From: Typha latifolia
Lineage: Eukaryota; Streptophyta; Magnoliopsida; Poales; Typhaceae
Assembly: GCA_019914945.1 (NCBI GenBank)
Contig: CM034105.1
Location: 12,958,001-13,022,000, forward strand
Direction of reading: 5' to 3'
DNA: 64,000 nt
The notes under the pieces are model-generated. The model was given only the letters and a program-made list of their open reading frames with translations. It was not told the DNA's origin and searched no databases. This document shows, piece by piece, positions 40,704-52,060 of the stretch (positions are counted from its first letter, which is position 1; each line of letters starts with the position of its first letter). Made by a program: the position numbers and the translations under genes.

Positions 40704-42188
40704 TTAGTTTACTTGATGCTGAACAGACTCCAAGTTGTGTGCGAAGCTTCGGAATGTGACAAGTTTCAATGGCTTCGTAAAAATGTCAGCTATTTGATCT
40801 TGTGTTCCACAATGCTCTAACTTGATCACGCCGTTATTAACCAAATCTCGCAAGAAATGGAACCGCACATCAATGTGCTTACATCTACCATGAAACACTG
40901 GATTCTTAGACAATTTTATTGCTGAGGTGTTGTCACACATGATAGTGGTGCTTTCTTCCAATGCATAACCTAGTTCCTTCAAAACTCTTCTCATCCAGAT
41001 AGCTTGACAAGCACAAGCCACAGCTGCAATATATTCAGCTTCTGTTGTGGAAAGTGTAACAATGGCTTGCTTCTTTGAGGACCAGGCTACTGCCCCATCA
41101 CTTAACAAGAATGTGTAGCCTGAGGTGCTCTTCCTCCTGTCAATATTTCCTGCATAGTCACTATTTGTGAACACCTTCAGATCTTTTGTACCTCCACGCT
41201 TATACCATATCCCATAATCTAGAGTTCCTTTTAAGTATCTTAACACCCTCTTGGCTGCCTGATGGTGTGCCCTGGTTGGTCTGGACATGAAACGACTAAT
41301 AAGACTCACAACAAATTGCAGATCTGGCCGAGTGGAAGTGATATACATTAAGCTTCCAATCATTTGTTTGTAGAGTGTTTCATCAACCTTTTCTCCCTCT
41401 TCATCACAACTCAATTTGCACCCTGGAACAATGGGATTACATACAGGATTGCAGTCTTCCATTCCAAAACGTTTCAAAATGTCAATAGCATACTTATGTT
41501 GGCAAATGTGAATGCCATCAAGTGACTGCATTACTTCTATTCCAAGAAAAAATCTCATCTTCCCAAGATCGGACATGTCAAACTCCCTTTGCATTGAAGT
41601 TTTAAATTTTTTCATCAACAAAATATCATTACCAGTATAGATAAGGTCATCAACATAAATACTGACAATGAGAAATCTACCTTCACTGTTTCCTTTAAAG
41701 AATAATGTATGCTCATTTTGACTCCTCTGAAAGCCTTCTTTGATGAAATAGGTTTCAATACGACTGAACCAAGCCCTAGGTGCTTGTTTTAGTCCGTATA
41801 AAGCCTTGTGAAGTTTATAAACCTTATGTTCACTGCCCTTGTTCACATACCCTTTTGGTTGTTCAATGTAGACATCCTCTTGCAAAGCTCCATGCAGAAA
41901 TGCTGACTTGACATCAAGTTGGAAGATCTCCCATCCATTCTGAGCTGCCAAAGCAATGACCATTCTCACTGTGTCCATTCGAGCCACTGGTGCATATACC
42001 TCTGTATAGTCAACTCCATACTTTTGAGAGTACCCTTTTGCCACCAATCGAGCTTTAAACTTATCCACCTCCCCAAGTTCATTAAGTTTAGTTTTGTAAA
42101 TCCATTTGACACCAATGCATTTACTTCCCTTTGGTAACTCGGTCAGCTTCCAAGTTTGATTCCTTTCAATTGCTTCAATTTCTCGCAT
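40704..42188 (-). pseudogene. copia pol segment: reverse transcriptase and RNase H
   Basis: A 494-codon open stretch covering the RVT_2-type reverse transcriptase and RNase H. Visible marks are the NQTWKL start, GVKWIYKTK, FKARLVAKGYSQ, APVARMDTVR, QLDVKSAFLHG, the polymerase motif YVDDL, GSLMYIT, RRKSTSGYTF, the STTEAEYIA and CDNTSA blocks of RNase H, and FTKPL near the end. The reverse transcriptase core looks intact. It is out of frame with the upstream integrase segment by a shift near 42180, so no continuous polyprotein can be made. Confidence 0.9.
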
Positions 42189-42965
42189 CCATGGCTATTC
42201 TCCACTTTTTGTTCTTTTGTGCTTCCTCAAATGTCAGTGGATCACATGTGTCAAACTCCACCAAATTCAGCTCAAATGGATCACACGTGTCAAGCTTCAT
42301 GAAATCCAACTCCATCATATTAGCCTCATCTTCATCTTCTGACAATTCTTCACCAGTGACATAGTCACTAAGGTAAGAAGGTGTTCTACGTGCTCGTCCC
42401 TCCCTTGCTTCTGCAACTATCTCTATAGCTGCATCCAAGTCTTCCTGTACGCCATCATTATTCCAATTTACACCCTCAAAGACTTCTTCTCCTTCACTTA
42501 TTTCATCATCACCCCAAACTAGCTCTACACTAGTTTGTTCTACATTATTCTCTCCCCAATCCCATAGCTTATTCTCTTCAAAAACCACATCTTTACTTAC
42601 TACCACTTTCTTAGTTCTTGGATCAAATAGTTTATAGCCTTTAGATTCCTCACTAACTCCCAAAAGAATACAAGTAAAACTTTTGTCATCGAGTTTACCT
42701 CGCTTAGTGTCAGGTATGTAGACATGAGCAATGCATCCCCAAACTCGAAAATGTTCCACTGAGGGCTTAACTCCACTCCAAGCCTCTTGTGGTGTGATAT
42801 TCTTGACTGCCAGTGTAGGGCATCTATTGAGGACATAGAAGGTCCAATTTACAGCTTCCGGCCAAAAAGTCTTGGGAATTTTCTTTGCACATAGCATGGA
42901 TCTCACCATGTTCATGACCGTCCTGTTCTTGCGCTCAGCTGCACCATTTTGCTGCGGCGTATAGG
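42175..42965 (-). pseudogene. copia pol segment: integrase C-terminal region
   Basis: Continues the integrase core after a frame break near 42970. Just inside it, a TPYTPQQNGAAERKN stretch carries the third catalytic acidic residue (Glu), and it is followed by FWPEAVNWTFYVLNRCPT, QEAWSG, FRVWGC and GCIAHVYIP, all standard for copia integrases. The end is an acidic linker toward reverse transcriptase and terminates by frameshift near KWRIAMDAR. Confidence 0.85.
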
Positions 42966-42971
42966 GAGTTG

Positions 42972-43860
42972 TTAATTGTCTCGAATTCCATGCTCCTTAC
43001 AATAGTCATTGAATTCATTGGAAGTGAATTCACCTCCTCGATATGTCCTTACGCTCTTGATCAGCTTTCCTGTTTCTTTCTCAACTAATTTTTTAAACAT
43101 TTTGAAGCAATTAAAGGCCTCAGCCTTTTTAACAAGCAAATACACCCATGCTTTACGACTAAAATCATCTATAAAGCATAGAGTGTACCTTTTACCACTG
43201 TTGGATGTAGGACTAATTGGACCACATATGTCTGAGTGTATGAGCTCCAAGACTTCTTTTGCTCTCCAAGTACTTTGCTTGGGAATGACATTCCTATGTT
43301 GCTTGCCAACCATGCAATCTGTACAGATGCTATTTGATGCTTCAAACTGTGGCAAACCTCGCACCATTTTCTTGTCTTGCAATATCTTTAGACCTTTATA
43401 ACTTAGATGACCATATCTTTCATGCCAAAGTTGAGGTAGATCCATGGAGCTTGTGTGCAAACAGTTTACAAATTGTGCTTTTGGAGATGAATGAGTTTGA
43501 GCTACTAGTATGAACATCCTGTTTGAACTCATTTTGCTTTGAACAATTAACCCTCTTACTGGGTGAAAGATTTGGCATATTCCTCCTTGAATTAGGATTG
43601 TTAATTCTTTCTCCTGGAGTTGTCCTATACTCAAGAGGTTGCTCTTGAGCTCGGGAACAAAATACACATCACTAATCACATAGGCAGCATTATTGAAAAC
43701 CAATTTGACATTCCCTTTTCCGGTCACTTCCATTCTAGTGTTATTTCCAAGCTTAACTGAATGTTTGAAATTTTCATTTAAGCTTGAAAACATAGCTTTA
43801 TCTCCACACATGTGATTAGAGCAGCCGTAATCCAAGAACCGGACATCATTCCTCCTTGCT
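42972..43860 (-). pseudogene. copia pol segment: protease and integrase N-terminal region
   Basis: Protease begins in the overlap with gag. Its catalytic motif reads LDYGCSNHM where copia elements have LDSGCSNHM, so the D-S/T-G triad is changed to D-Y-G. Integrase has an HHCC zinc finger (HERYGHLS ... CTDC), the first catalytic Asp in HSDICGP, and RTYRGGEF where the family has RTDRGGEF. The second catalytic Asp is therefore Tyr. The frame then stops near 42972 by a 1-nt shift. The two changes would be expected to abolish polyprotein processing and integration. Confidence 0.88.
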
Positions 43861-44713
43861 TTCGTTCCTCCACCAATGCCATTAAAAGGAGCTCTTCATC
43901 TTCATCAAACTCAGCGAAGTTGACTTCTTTGTTCCACATTGGGCATTCATATTGAAAATGTCCCAAGTTGTGACATTTATAACATTCTATAGTTGCCTTA
44001 TTGAAGAAGCTTCTACCTCGACCTCGTCCTCTTCCTCTCATAGTTGTCCTTCCACGACCTCTAAAACTCTCCATATGGTTCACTTTTAGGGCTTGATCTT
44101 CTCCTCGATCATGTCTCTGAAATTTTTGCTCATGAACTACAAGGGAGCTTTGCAGTTCATTAATTGAGATTGTCTCAATGTCTTTGGATTCTTCTATGGA
44201 TATCACAACATAAGTAAACCTTTCTGTGAGGGTTCTTAAAATCTTTTCAACCACCTTTGAATCCGGCATTTCCTCTCCATTGCTTCTCATTTGATTAGTT
44301 ATTGACATGACTTTGACAAAATACTCAGAGACATTTTCATTCTCCTTCATTTTCAGTACTTCAAAATCTCTCCTTAGTTTTTGAAGGAGTGACCTTTTAA
44401 CACGATCATTTCCTCCAAATTTCTTTTTCATGGAATCCCACACAATCTTTGCCGTGCGCCTATCAAGAATTTGCTCAAATGTTACCCTGTCAATTGCTTG
44501 ATAAAGATAATGTTTTACTTTGTGATCTTTCATCCTTGAATCTTCAAGCCGTGCTCTCTGTGTATCAGTGAGCATCGTACTAGCCGTTGGTTCTACAAAA
44601 CCATTCTCCACCAGGCTCCATAGTCCTTTTGCTCTCAAAAGGTTTTCCATCAGTTCACTCCAGTGGTCATAATGACCATCAAAGTGAGGAAGCTTCATCT
44701 TCTCTTCACTCAT
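43778..44713 (-). CDS. copia gag
   Basis: A 311-codon frame starting MSEEKMKLPHFDGHYDHW, the normal UBN2/gag start after the primer site. It includes IWDSMKKKFGG-like and LLQKLRRDFEVLKM blocks, an Arg/Gly-rich stretch at about 220-236, and one CCHC zinc knuckle, CYKCHNLGHFQYEC. The frame runs out of register with protease near its C-terminal end. The capsid portion looks intact and could be made. Confidence 0.88.
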   Translation of the reverse strand: MSEEKMKLPHFDGHYDHWSELMENLLRAKGLWSLVENGFVEPTASTMLTDTQRARLEDSRMKDHKVKHYLYQAIDRVTFEQILDRRTAKIVWDSMKKKFGGNDRVKRSLLQKLRRDFEVLKMKENENVSEYFVKVMSITNQMRSNGEEMPDSKVVEKILRTLTERFTYVVISIEESKDIETISINELQSSLVVHEQKFQRHDRGEDQALKVNHMESFRGRGRTTMRGRGRGRGRSFFNKATIECYKCHNLGHFQYECPMWNKEVNFAEFDEDEELLLMALVEERKQGGMMSGSWITAALITCVEIKLCFQA

Positions 44714-44754
44714 CTTTTATGTATCACTCAAGAAAGCTGCGGCTTTCCTTTTCG

Positions 44755-44770
44755 CCGGGCTCGATACCAA
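44755..44770 (-). other. Primer binding site
   Basis: Next to the 5' LTR the minus strand reads TTGGTATCGAGCCC, close to TGGTATCAGAGC, the initiator-tRNA-Met-type site usual for plant copia elements. Confidence 0.75.
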
Positions 44771-44771
44771 A

Positions 44772-45004
44772 TGTAAAATCTCGTAATCAGATCATCCATT
44801 ATTAAAACTAGTTTGGCATTAAATAGCCATACAATTCCTAATCTTTAGCCTAAACAACAGCACACGATATATGCATTTGAATTCAAAAAATAGTTGCTAA
44901 ACTATTTCCTGGATATCAGGGATTTATTTGAACAAACTGAGATGCATGACTAAGTAAACAACAGACTTAATGAATCCCCTAGAATTAAGGACCCATCTCC
45001 TTCA
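44772..45004 (-). repeat. 5' LTR of the copia element
   Basis: 233 bp, bounded by TG and CA. Contains the promoter for the element in the same direction as LPR-B. Nearly identical to the 40443-40673 copy. Confidence 0.95.
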
Positions 45005-45865
45005 AGGGCGTGGTCGTGGTACCAGAGGTTGCCGGCGGGCTGGACGTTAGGGTAGGAGTAGGTGGTGGTGGTCCATTTGGGTCCTCTCTCTTTAAAGTCT
45101 GCCGTGAACCAGGCGAAGGCATTGCCATCGGATTGGGGAGGGTGGACGCTGCCGTGGAGGTGGACGACGGCGGGGACGCCACCGGACTTGGGGATGGCGG
45201 TGGGGACGGTCGGGTCCCAAGGGAGGATGTGGGATTGCGGGAGGTGGTTCTCCCAAGTGACGTGGAGAGGCACGCCGTGGCGGGCGATGATGGTGGGGCC
45301 CGGAAAAGTAGCCGTAGCAGAGCATTGGCCATAAACAAACACCGGAGTTTCAGGAAGATCACGGTGAAATTTCTGTTGTAAGAAAATCAATATGAATTGT
45401 TCTAAAATAAATTAGTCTATTATACAATCTTTATATGTTGCATCATCGATCACAACTCTTACATACTAGATGCTTCTTCCTAGAAGCAAACTGGAAGGCG
45501 TTATTTCGAGTGGTGCTACGTAGTTTCTATCACATTAATTAATTAATGAACAGAACAAGATGGGCATGCCAAGTTATGCACCATTAATTTCTCAACTAGT
45601 CAGTGGGAAGAACATGTCAATGCTCTGATAACAAGCTTGCGAATTAATTAAAATGGAAAAGATCTAGCATTACCCATGTCTTGTTGAACATCCCTATGGT
45701 AAGGTTGACTGAGACTGGAGAGCCATCCTTCATGGCGTAGCCATAAATCTTTGGCATCTGCGGCAGTGGATCAACGTACATCTGCAATGATCCGGCCACC
45801 TTTTCTAGAGTTAATTGGGTCATCGCCATGAGTAGCATGAAAGCTAGCTGCATTCTGATTCCCAT

Positions 45866-47799
45866 TTGCAAGCTTTTTTGCTTGCATGCACTGCAAGTGA
45901 CGAACAAGTTCAGTATATATGAGAGGTGAACCTTCAGTTAGGAAATTATACAAGTTCGGATGCCTTTGCCAAAGTGCAAAGGCCCTTCTTTTAAAGGGCG
46001 GAGTTGAGGAAATTAATAAAGAGCTATCTTCAAAAAGAAATAGGACAGGGTTGACAATCTCGTTCCCACTTCCATGCATTATAAGTTAACTAATACATAA
46101 TTAGAAGGAAGGGAAGCATCATTTCTTTTGGAATCATTTTAAATTAATCCAAAACAGATTGGAAAAAGAAGGTGCTTCCCATGTTTGTCCATGTTGCATT
46201 ACCCAATACGATTGACCATCTTCTTCTCCAAGGATGAACCAAAACTATTAATTCCTTCTTTTTCAAACCATTTAGATTTAGCACCTTTGATTTGTTACAT
46301 ATTATGCCCTAAACTATTATCTGGTCTAAATTTAGCCATTGTTATTTATCAGAAGAAAACATCCTCTCGTATTAGTTGACATTCCTAAATAACTAAACAC
46401 AAGGAGATTACGTACGTTGGTGTCCTTATATTTCACTTATCAAAACTCATCATATCACTAGCTAAGTCTCCAAAAATAGGGTATTTAACCTGTCCTTTTT
46501 TTTATGATTGGCTTGAATTTTTTTCTTTTGGATGAATAAATGAGCATACAAAGACTTGAACTAGACGAGTTAAAAAAATAAGAGTGCATAACATAATATA
46601 CACAAATTATGTGTTACTAAATATTAGTCCCTTTGATTTAGATAAACAAGTATCTACCTGTTTCAGGAGGAATATTAAAAAAAAAACGTCATGTCCAATT
46701 ATTTATCTTTTGATTTTTTATGTATTGTATAGTAAAAATAACAAATTTCTTTGCATGTCAACAAGGATGTTTTTGTCCTTCATAGATTATGTGTAAGTCC
46801 AATATTGGACGTACGCTACTCCGGATCGAGGAAGAAATGGGTGGATACTACTTTTATTCGCAATCCGGTCCGAGATGAGCACATTATCTACCCGACCCGA
46901 TAAGCTCCTCTAGTTCGACAGTAACAATTCAGATTTAAACCAGATAAAATGTTAAGTAAGCACGTATACTTTAATCCAGTACATATAAATAGTACAATGT
47001 GCAAAGAGTAATATATACATATTCCATCGAGGCTAGAAGTTTATTTGGGGAGAGGAGGATGTGAGGGAGCTCATTAGCTACTTCACTAATGCTATGATAG
47101 ATTTGCTACTGTTGGTTTCTTGTAATCTCTCTCTCTAGCATATGCAATTACCTTTGTAGATATTGGACCATGAAGGCATTCAACGGTTTATTTGTTGAAT
47201 ATGTTTGCTTGATAAGCTAAATGCTAGATATATTACGCTATTTGAATAAGATAACTATGCATACATTAAAAGTCCAGAATCAGAAGTACATATTACCATT
47301 TGTTCTTTTAGTCCAAGTTTGCCAAACTTTCAATAGAATCACTATATCACAACAACTACGTACCAACTTTGCGAATAAAAAATTATCATGGTTGCATTTA
47401 GTCAAGTAATGTGGCTTACCTGACGTTGGTATAGCATGTCTAATAACTGTTTTCACACCCGATTAAAGGATGTTACATACTCACATATTGCTTTTTGGAC
47501 AATGAGAGATTTTATACATCAATCTTATAGAATTCAAATAATCAATTGAATACATTATACAACAACAATTGGCCCAGATACGAACAGTCGCATGAAATTA
47601 GCTTCAGAAACTAATTTCTGACTCACTCCACTCACAGATTGAAAACCAACCATCTACATACACTGACATTTAGACTTTTAGACTCTTCTAGAATTAAAAT
47701 AGACATCCCGTCTTCTATCTTCATTTTGACCGTATTATTGAATCATGCATGACAGACATAAACTACTACTCCTTATCTGGATCACTTTAATTTCAGGTA
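45866..47799. other. LPR-B promoter, decayed DUF3326-flank remnant, LPR-C 3' flank
   Basis: 45900-46080 is the LPR-B leader/promoter. About 46800-46960 contains CTACCCGACCCGATAAGC and CTCTAGTTCGAC, matching sequence upstream of the intact DUF3326 gene (about 30040-30110) and of its pseudogene (about 37290). 46975-47215 matches 37970-38290. 47490-47800 is the LPR-C 3' flank. Confidence 0.65.
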
Positions 47800-49745
47800 T
47801 CACGCGACCAATTTCAATGGACGAATCATCTCATTGTCTTCGTGGTCCAATATCTGCAAAGATAAATATAATATTGCGTATGTCAGAATAGATCGACTTA
47901 TTCTCCTATCTAGCTACTTACCAAAAGTGTGGAAGAGAATAACTCACATGGCAATGGTAGACATATCCGGGTTCTGCCGTCGCGTCGAAGGGATAAGTCT
48001 GGTCGGTGTCCACCAATTTGAACGTTACAACCACGCTCGTCATGTAACCCGGTTCGATTTTGACGACGTTCTTCCATGTCTTCTCGTAATCCGGAATCGA
48101 TAACGTTTTACCGACTGCATGCTGGTCTACGTTACACTTCACTGCGTCATTAATTGCCGTCATGCAATTTGTAAAGCCTTGCAGGTCTATTAATTCCTGC
48201 ACCTTGATTGCTTGAAACATCCCCAAATGGATGTGTAACGGATGGTTGTCGCCGGTCAAGTTGATCACATGCCATAGTTCTGTGCTGCCGGACTTGGGTG
48301 TCTCCGTCACTGGATCATTTAACCGGAGTCCGTTGATGTAGAGGTGTGTCGGCTCGCCGGATGACGTCTGGTACTCGTACATCACTATGTATCTAGTCAC
48401 CGTTGTAGGGCCCGGCATGGTCACTGTGGCGTAGTTGACCTCTTTCTCAGGCACCGTTGAGTTATCAGGGGGGTCGGAGAATGAGAAGGGTTGTATGGTG
48501 AATTTCATGACCTTGCCGTTTAGTGGGCCGGCGGCGGTGCCATTAGGGTACGGGTACGGTGCGGTGTTCAACAGTTCAGCTTCCGTGGTGGGGGATTGCG
48601 AGAAGTCGATGATGACGTCGGCTAGCTCGGCGGGGGCCAAGATGACGGTGGGTGTCGCGACGGGGGCGGCGAGGTATGAGGAATCGGAGCCGATGACGTA
48701 GAAGGGTAGGTTGTTGGAGAGGGTGAGGTTGAAGTAGCGGGCGTTGCTGGCGTTCAGTATACGGAAGCGGTATTTGCGGCGGCGGACGGAGAGGAACGGC
48801 CACGCCTTGCCATTAACAGTGATCGCTTCGCCGAAGTACTCTGGCTGCCACTGCGGGTGGATGGAGGGTACGTTTCCCGTTTTGTTCATGTAGATGGAGC
48901 CGTCGACGTTGAAGCTCCGGTCGGCGATGATTAGATGGAGGTCGTCCTCGTCGCAGGGAAGATCCATCGGGGTGTCAACGGACGGCTTTTCGATGACGTA
49001 GGCACCCAAAAGGCCAGCCAAAATGTTCTCTCGAGTGAGGCCGAGGGCGTGGTCGTGGTACCAGAGGTTGCCGGGGGGCTGGACGTTAGGGTACGAGTAG
49101 GTGGTGGTGGTCCATTTGGGCCCTCTCTCTTTAAAGTCGGCGGTGAACCAGGCGAAGGGGCTGCCATCGGACTGGGGAGGGTGGACGCTACCGTGGAGGT
49201 GGACCACCGCTGGGACCCCACCGGACGTAGTGATGGCGGTGTAGAGGGTCGGGTCCCAAGGGAGGATGTGGGATTGCGGGAGGTGGTTCTCCCAAGTGAC
49301 GTGGAGAGGGACGCCGTGACGGGCAACTATGGTGGGGCCCGGGAAAGTGGCCGTATCAAGGCATTGGCCATAGACAAACACCGGCGTCTCAGGTAGATCA
49401 CGGTGAAATTTCTGCCGTAAGAAAAATAATAAAAATCATATATCGATCTTATATTATTTATTATTCTTATTACTTTCATAATAAATTACGTACGCACGTA
49501 GTAATTAAATTAAATATTACCCATGTCTTCTTGAACATTCCTATGGTGAGGCTGATGGAAACTGGAGAGCCATTCTGCATCGCGTAGCCATTAATCTTTG
49601 GCATCTGCGGCAGTGGATCGACGTACATTTGCAATGATCCTACCAAGTTTTGTAGGGTTGTTTGCGTCACCGTTTGAGCAGCGACGAGGGACGCTGCCAG
49701 GAGGAGTATGAAAGCTAGTTGCTGCATTCTGATCCTCATTTGCAA
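47800..49745 (-). CDS. LPR-C: multicopper oxidase, LPR-like, 580 aa
   Basis: Exons are 49521-49745, 47948-49411 and 47800-47853, all phase 0. It has an N-terminal signal peptide ([15 protein letters not shown]) and a predicted mature start around QTVTQTT. All four copper blocks are present: [20 protein letters not shown], and HCH with ILDHEDNEM from the last exon. Compared with LPR-A it has one codon fewer in exon 2 (CDEDD against CDDDDD) and YTAITTSGG instead of PTAIPKSGG near the HLHG block. It is closest to A and B by eye. A leader intron is likely: a TATAAAA box at 49933-49939 lies about 190 bp upstream and CTGTAG precedes the ATG. The role is as for LPR-A; which paralogue does what cannot be told from sequence. 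Confidence 0.9.
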
Positions 49746-49932
49746 GCTTCGTTTCTTGCACTACAGCAAAGTGCATGAACAAGTTTAGTGTATATATATA
49801 TGGATATTTACCTCAATGGATAAGAGATCAAATATGTAAGAGAGATGTTGAACCGTGAGGGAAAGTTCAAAGAGTGGCGTGTGGCTAACACAAGCTAGCT
49901 TGGATGTCTTGGCGAAAGAGACTAAGTGCTCG

Positions 49933-49939
49933 TTTTATA
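49933..49939 (-). promoter_or_regulatory. TATA box of LPR-C
   Basis: TATAAAA on the minus strand, followed by a leader with CCAAGACATCCAAGC and GCCACACGCCACTC, related to the LPR-A leader. Confidence 0.6.
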
Positions 49940-49959
49940 GACGAATGAAATCAATTTAA

Positions 49960-52007
49960 AAATAAATCGACCTCCAAACCTACCATGACTTGCTGACAAC
50001 CCACCCCGTGCGTCCCCACTGCCACGCATTGTCAAGGAAGCATGTCAAATCCAACGACTATTAGTTTGGTCACAATCAAACCTATCACAGTAGAAAGATG
50101 GCAAACTAGCTAGGACGATTCAATAAAGACAGCCTTGTTTCCTGTCGATATTTATTTTATTTCCTAATCCTATCCTCCACGTTTCTTCTCCCAGGATGGA
50201 CCAAAGCAACTTCTCTTCTTTCTTTCAGATTTAGCACCATTAGTATATACTTTGCCGGTTTGCCCTACATCTTTACCCCGTCTACATTTAGCCAAAGTTT
50301 TCTATACAGTTTACCAGAAAACATAAACATAAGGAAAGTTACTTTAGTATATATCCTTATCTAAAACCTACCAAAACTCGTTATATGAACCCTTTAATAT
50401 TTTACTTTAAAACCTGTCAAAATAATCCTTTTGTTTGGTTACATTATGTAAGTTAGTTTTATGTTAATCTTACTCATGATGTTTTTCTGGCAAATAAAGT
50501 GAGGATATATACAGGAAAAATATAGAGTGCAAAACTTCATAATCGAAACATTTCCAATTATTTGACATTATATTAGATCATTTTATGGTATAAAATAATA
50601 ATATTAGAGTACCCTACATGTCCTTACCTTGTGGGTTAAGATTAGGATGCTCTTGTCCTTCATAAAATATTGTTTAAGTCAAGAGGGAGTACTTCACAGA
50701 ATAATTAATGTAATGGATCGATAACGAAAGTATAACTAATTATAGATGATCTTTTTGCAGATGGTACCTAATAGCTAATTCATACCTTAGCTTGAAATTT
50801 CTCCTTTTCTTATTTTGGCATAATTTATAACGGATGGTGATTTAGAAAGAAACCAATAAACAAAAACCGGGGTTGTTACCTCATGCCATCATCCATGTAA
50901 ACGTATCTAATTTCTTCTCATATGTATTTCTTCTTTGAGTTGGAGGATGCACCAACCACAACTAAGACTTACATGTTGAAATATTTGCCCAATCATACGT
51001 TTAACGTATAATTAAGTTCATCAGACTAGTTCAAACTATGTAATTGCTCTACTAACCCACTTTTTGTTTGGGTTAGCTACTATCAAGGTTGACATGCCTG
51101 GTGGCCTAATCACATATTATAACATATAATTAATTAACGGAATCATAAATTTAGAGGGGTTCACATTATATGTCACAATTAAGGTCATACTTATGGACTA
51201 AGGTTGCACCTTCCACAGGTTAACTAAATGTGCACGGAAATAAAACATCAAGGCAATGCGTTGTGAGTTGGCCCACACTATTTTGTTTTGTTATGGGTTA
51301 GTCTTTAGTTATACCTAATAAAGAGCTAGCAGCCTAGCACGTAGTTTTTATGTTATATTGCTGGATGCACAGTTTTATTTTGAATAGGATCAATCAATAG
51401 ACACTACATTTCAACCTAGCCTTAAATGCCTACAGACTACTACTGTTCATGACTGTTGCACTCTTGCCATCTTCTCTCATTCAAATATTTTATTTCACCA
51501 AAGGAAAATCTTTTAAGATGATAGAAGTTAGGCAGATCATGGGCTGATAAAACGAGGATTATATGAACATGTGCAATGTTCATTATTTCTCTATTAGACC
51601 CTTCCTTTCCATACAAATGTTGAAATACTAAGCCAAGAATTATTTGAAAAGCGTGATGATCTAATAGTTGGACAGTGAGGGAGATAAATTAGGACAAATA
51701 TTTTTCTAAGAAAATGACGGAATTTACTCTTTCTAGATTGAATTTGACCGAGTATGTTGTTTGAAAACTTTCATGGCAATGAACTCGATCAAACATCTTA
51801 ATTACACCTTATAATACTATGGTTTTACAAACGAAATTTTTTATAAACATTCTCCCACTTTGGAACAGACGAATCATTACACAGCCGCTCCATTAATTTT
51901 TTATACATAGTTTTTAATTACTAGAAAGAAAAAAAAGAGTTTCTGGTTGTAAAGAGTGAAAATTTAGAAGCCAGCAGACCGCTTTTGGAACAAATGGCTA
52001 TTTTTTC

Positions 52008-52060
<53 letters not shown>

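Larger units (their letters stand above)
40443..45004 (-). mobile_element. Ty1/copia LTR retrotransposon (4562 bp), recent
   Basis: A complete-length element in antisense view of the plus strand, i.e. in the same orientation as LPR-B. It has two LTRs of 231 and 233 bp, a tRNA-Met-type primer binding site, a polypurine tract, and gag followed by pol in copia order (protease, integrase, reverse transcriptase, RNase H). The reading frame is broken at least three times: gag to protease near 43850, integrase near 42970, and integrase to reverse transcriptase near 42180. Two catalytic motifs are altered (see the pol entries). LTRs differ by one substitution and two single-base indels, so insertion was recent. 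The frame breaks mean it was probably moved by proteins from related copies, or was disabled very quickly afterwards. Confidence 0.95.
39195..45865 (-). pseudogene. LPR-B: multicopper oxidase gene split by a copia insertion
   Basis: Exon 1 is 45674-45865. Exon 2 is in two parts, 45005-45372 and 39341-40442, separated by the retrotransposon at 40443-45004. Exon 3 is 39195-39248. The break falls in the WYHDHALGL region, between copper-ligand blocks. The two exon 2 parts sum to 1470 nt; without the six-base duplicated edge this is 1464 nt, the same as LPR-C exon 2. No other frameshift or stop was seen, and [20 protein letters not shown] and ILDHEDNAM can all still be read. The gene was therefore probably coding until the insertion. 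Exon 1 is 64 codons against 75-77 in the other copies: about 11-13 residues around the signal-peptide cleavage region are missing in frame. Its TATA box is also weak (TTTAAAAG near 45988-45995). Transcripts would need to splice out or read through the element. Confidence 0.88.

Noticed and set aside
48935..49396. Long open frames on the plus strand opposite LPR exon 2 (also near 32329-32709, 45010-45381, 54412-54759 and 61232-61579)
   Set aside because: They are mirror frames of a GC-rich coding exon. They recur at the same place in every LPR copy but lack start context, splice partners or recognisable domains.
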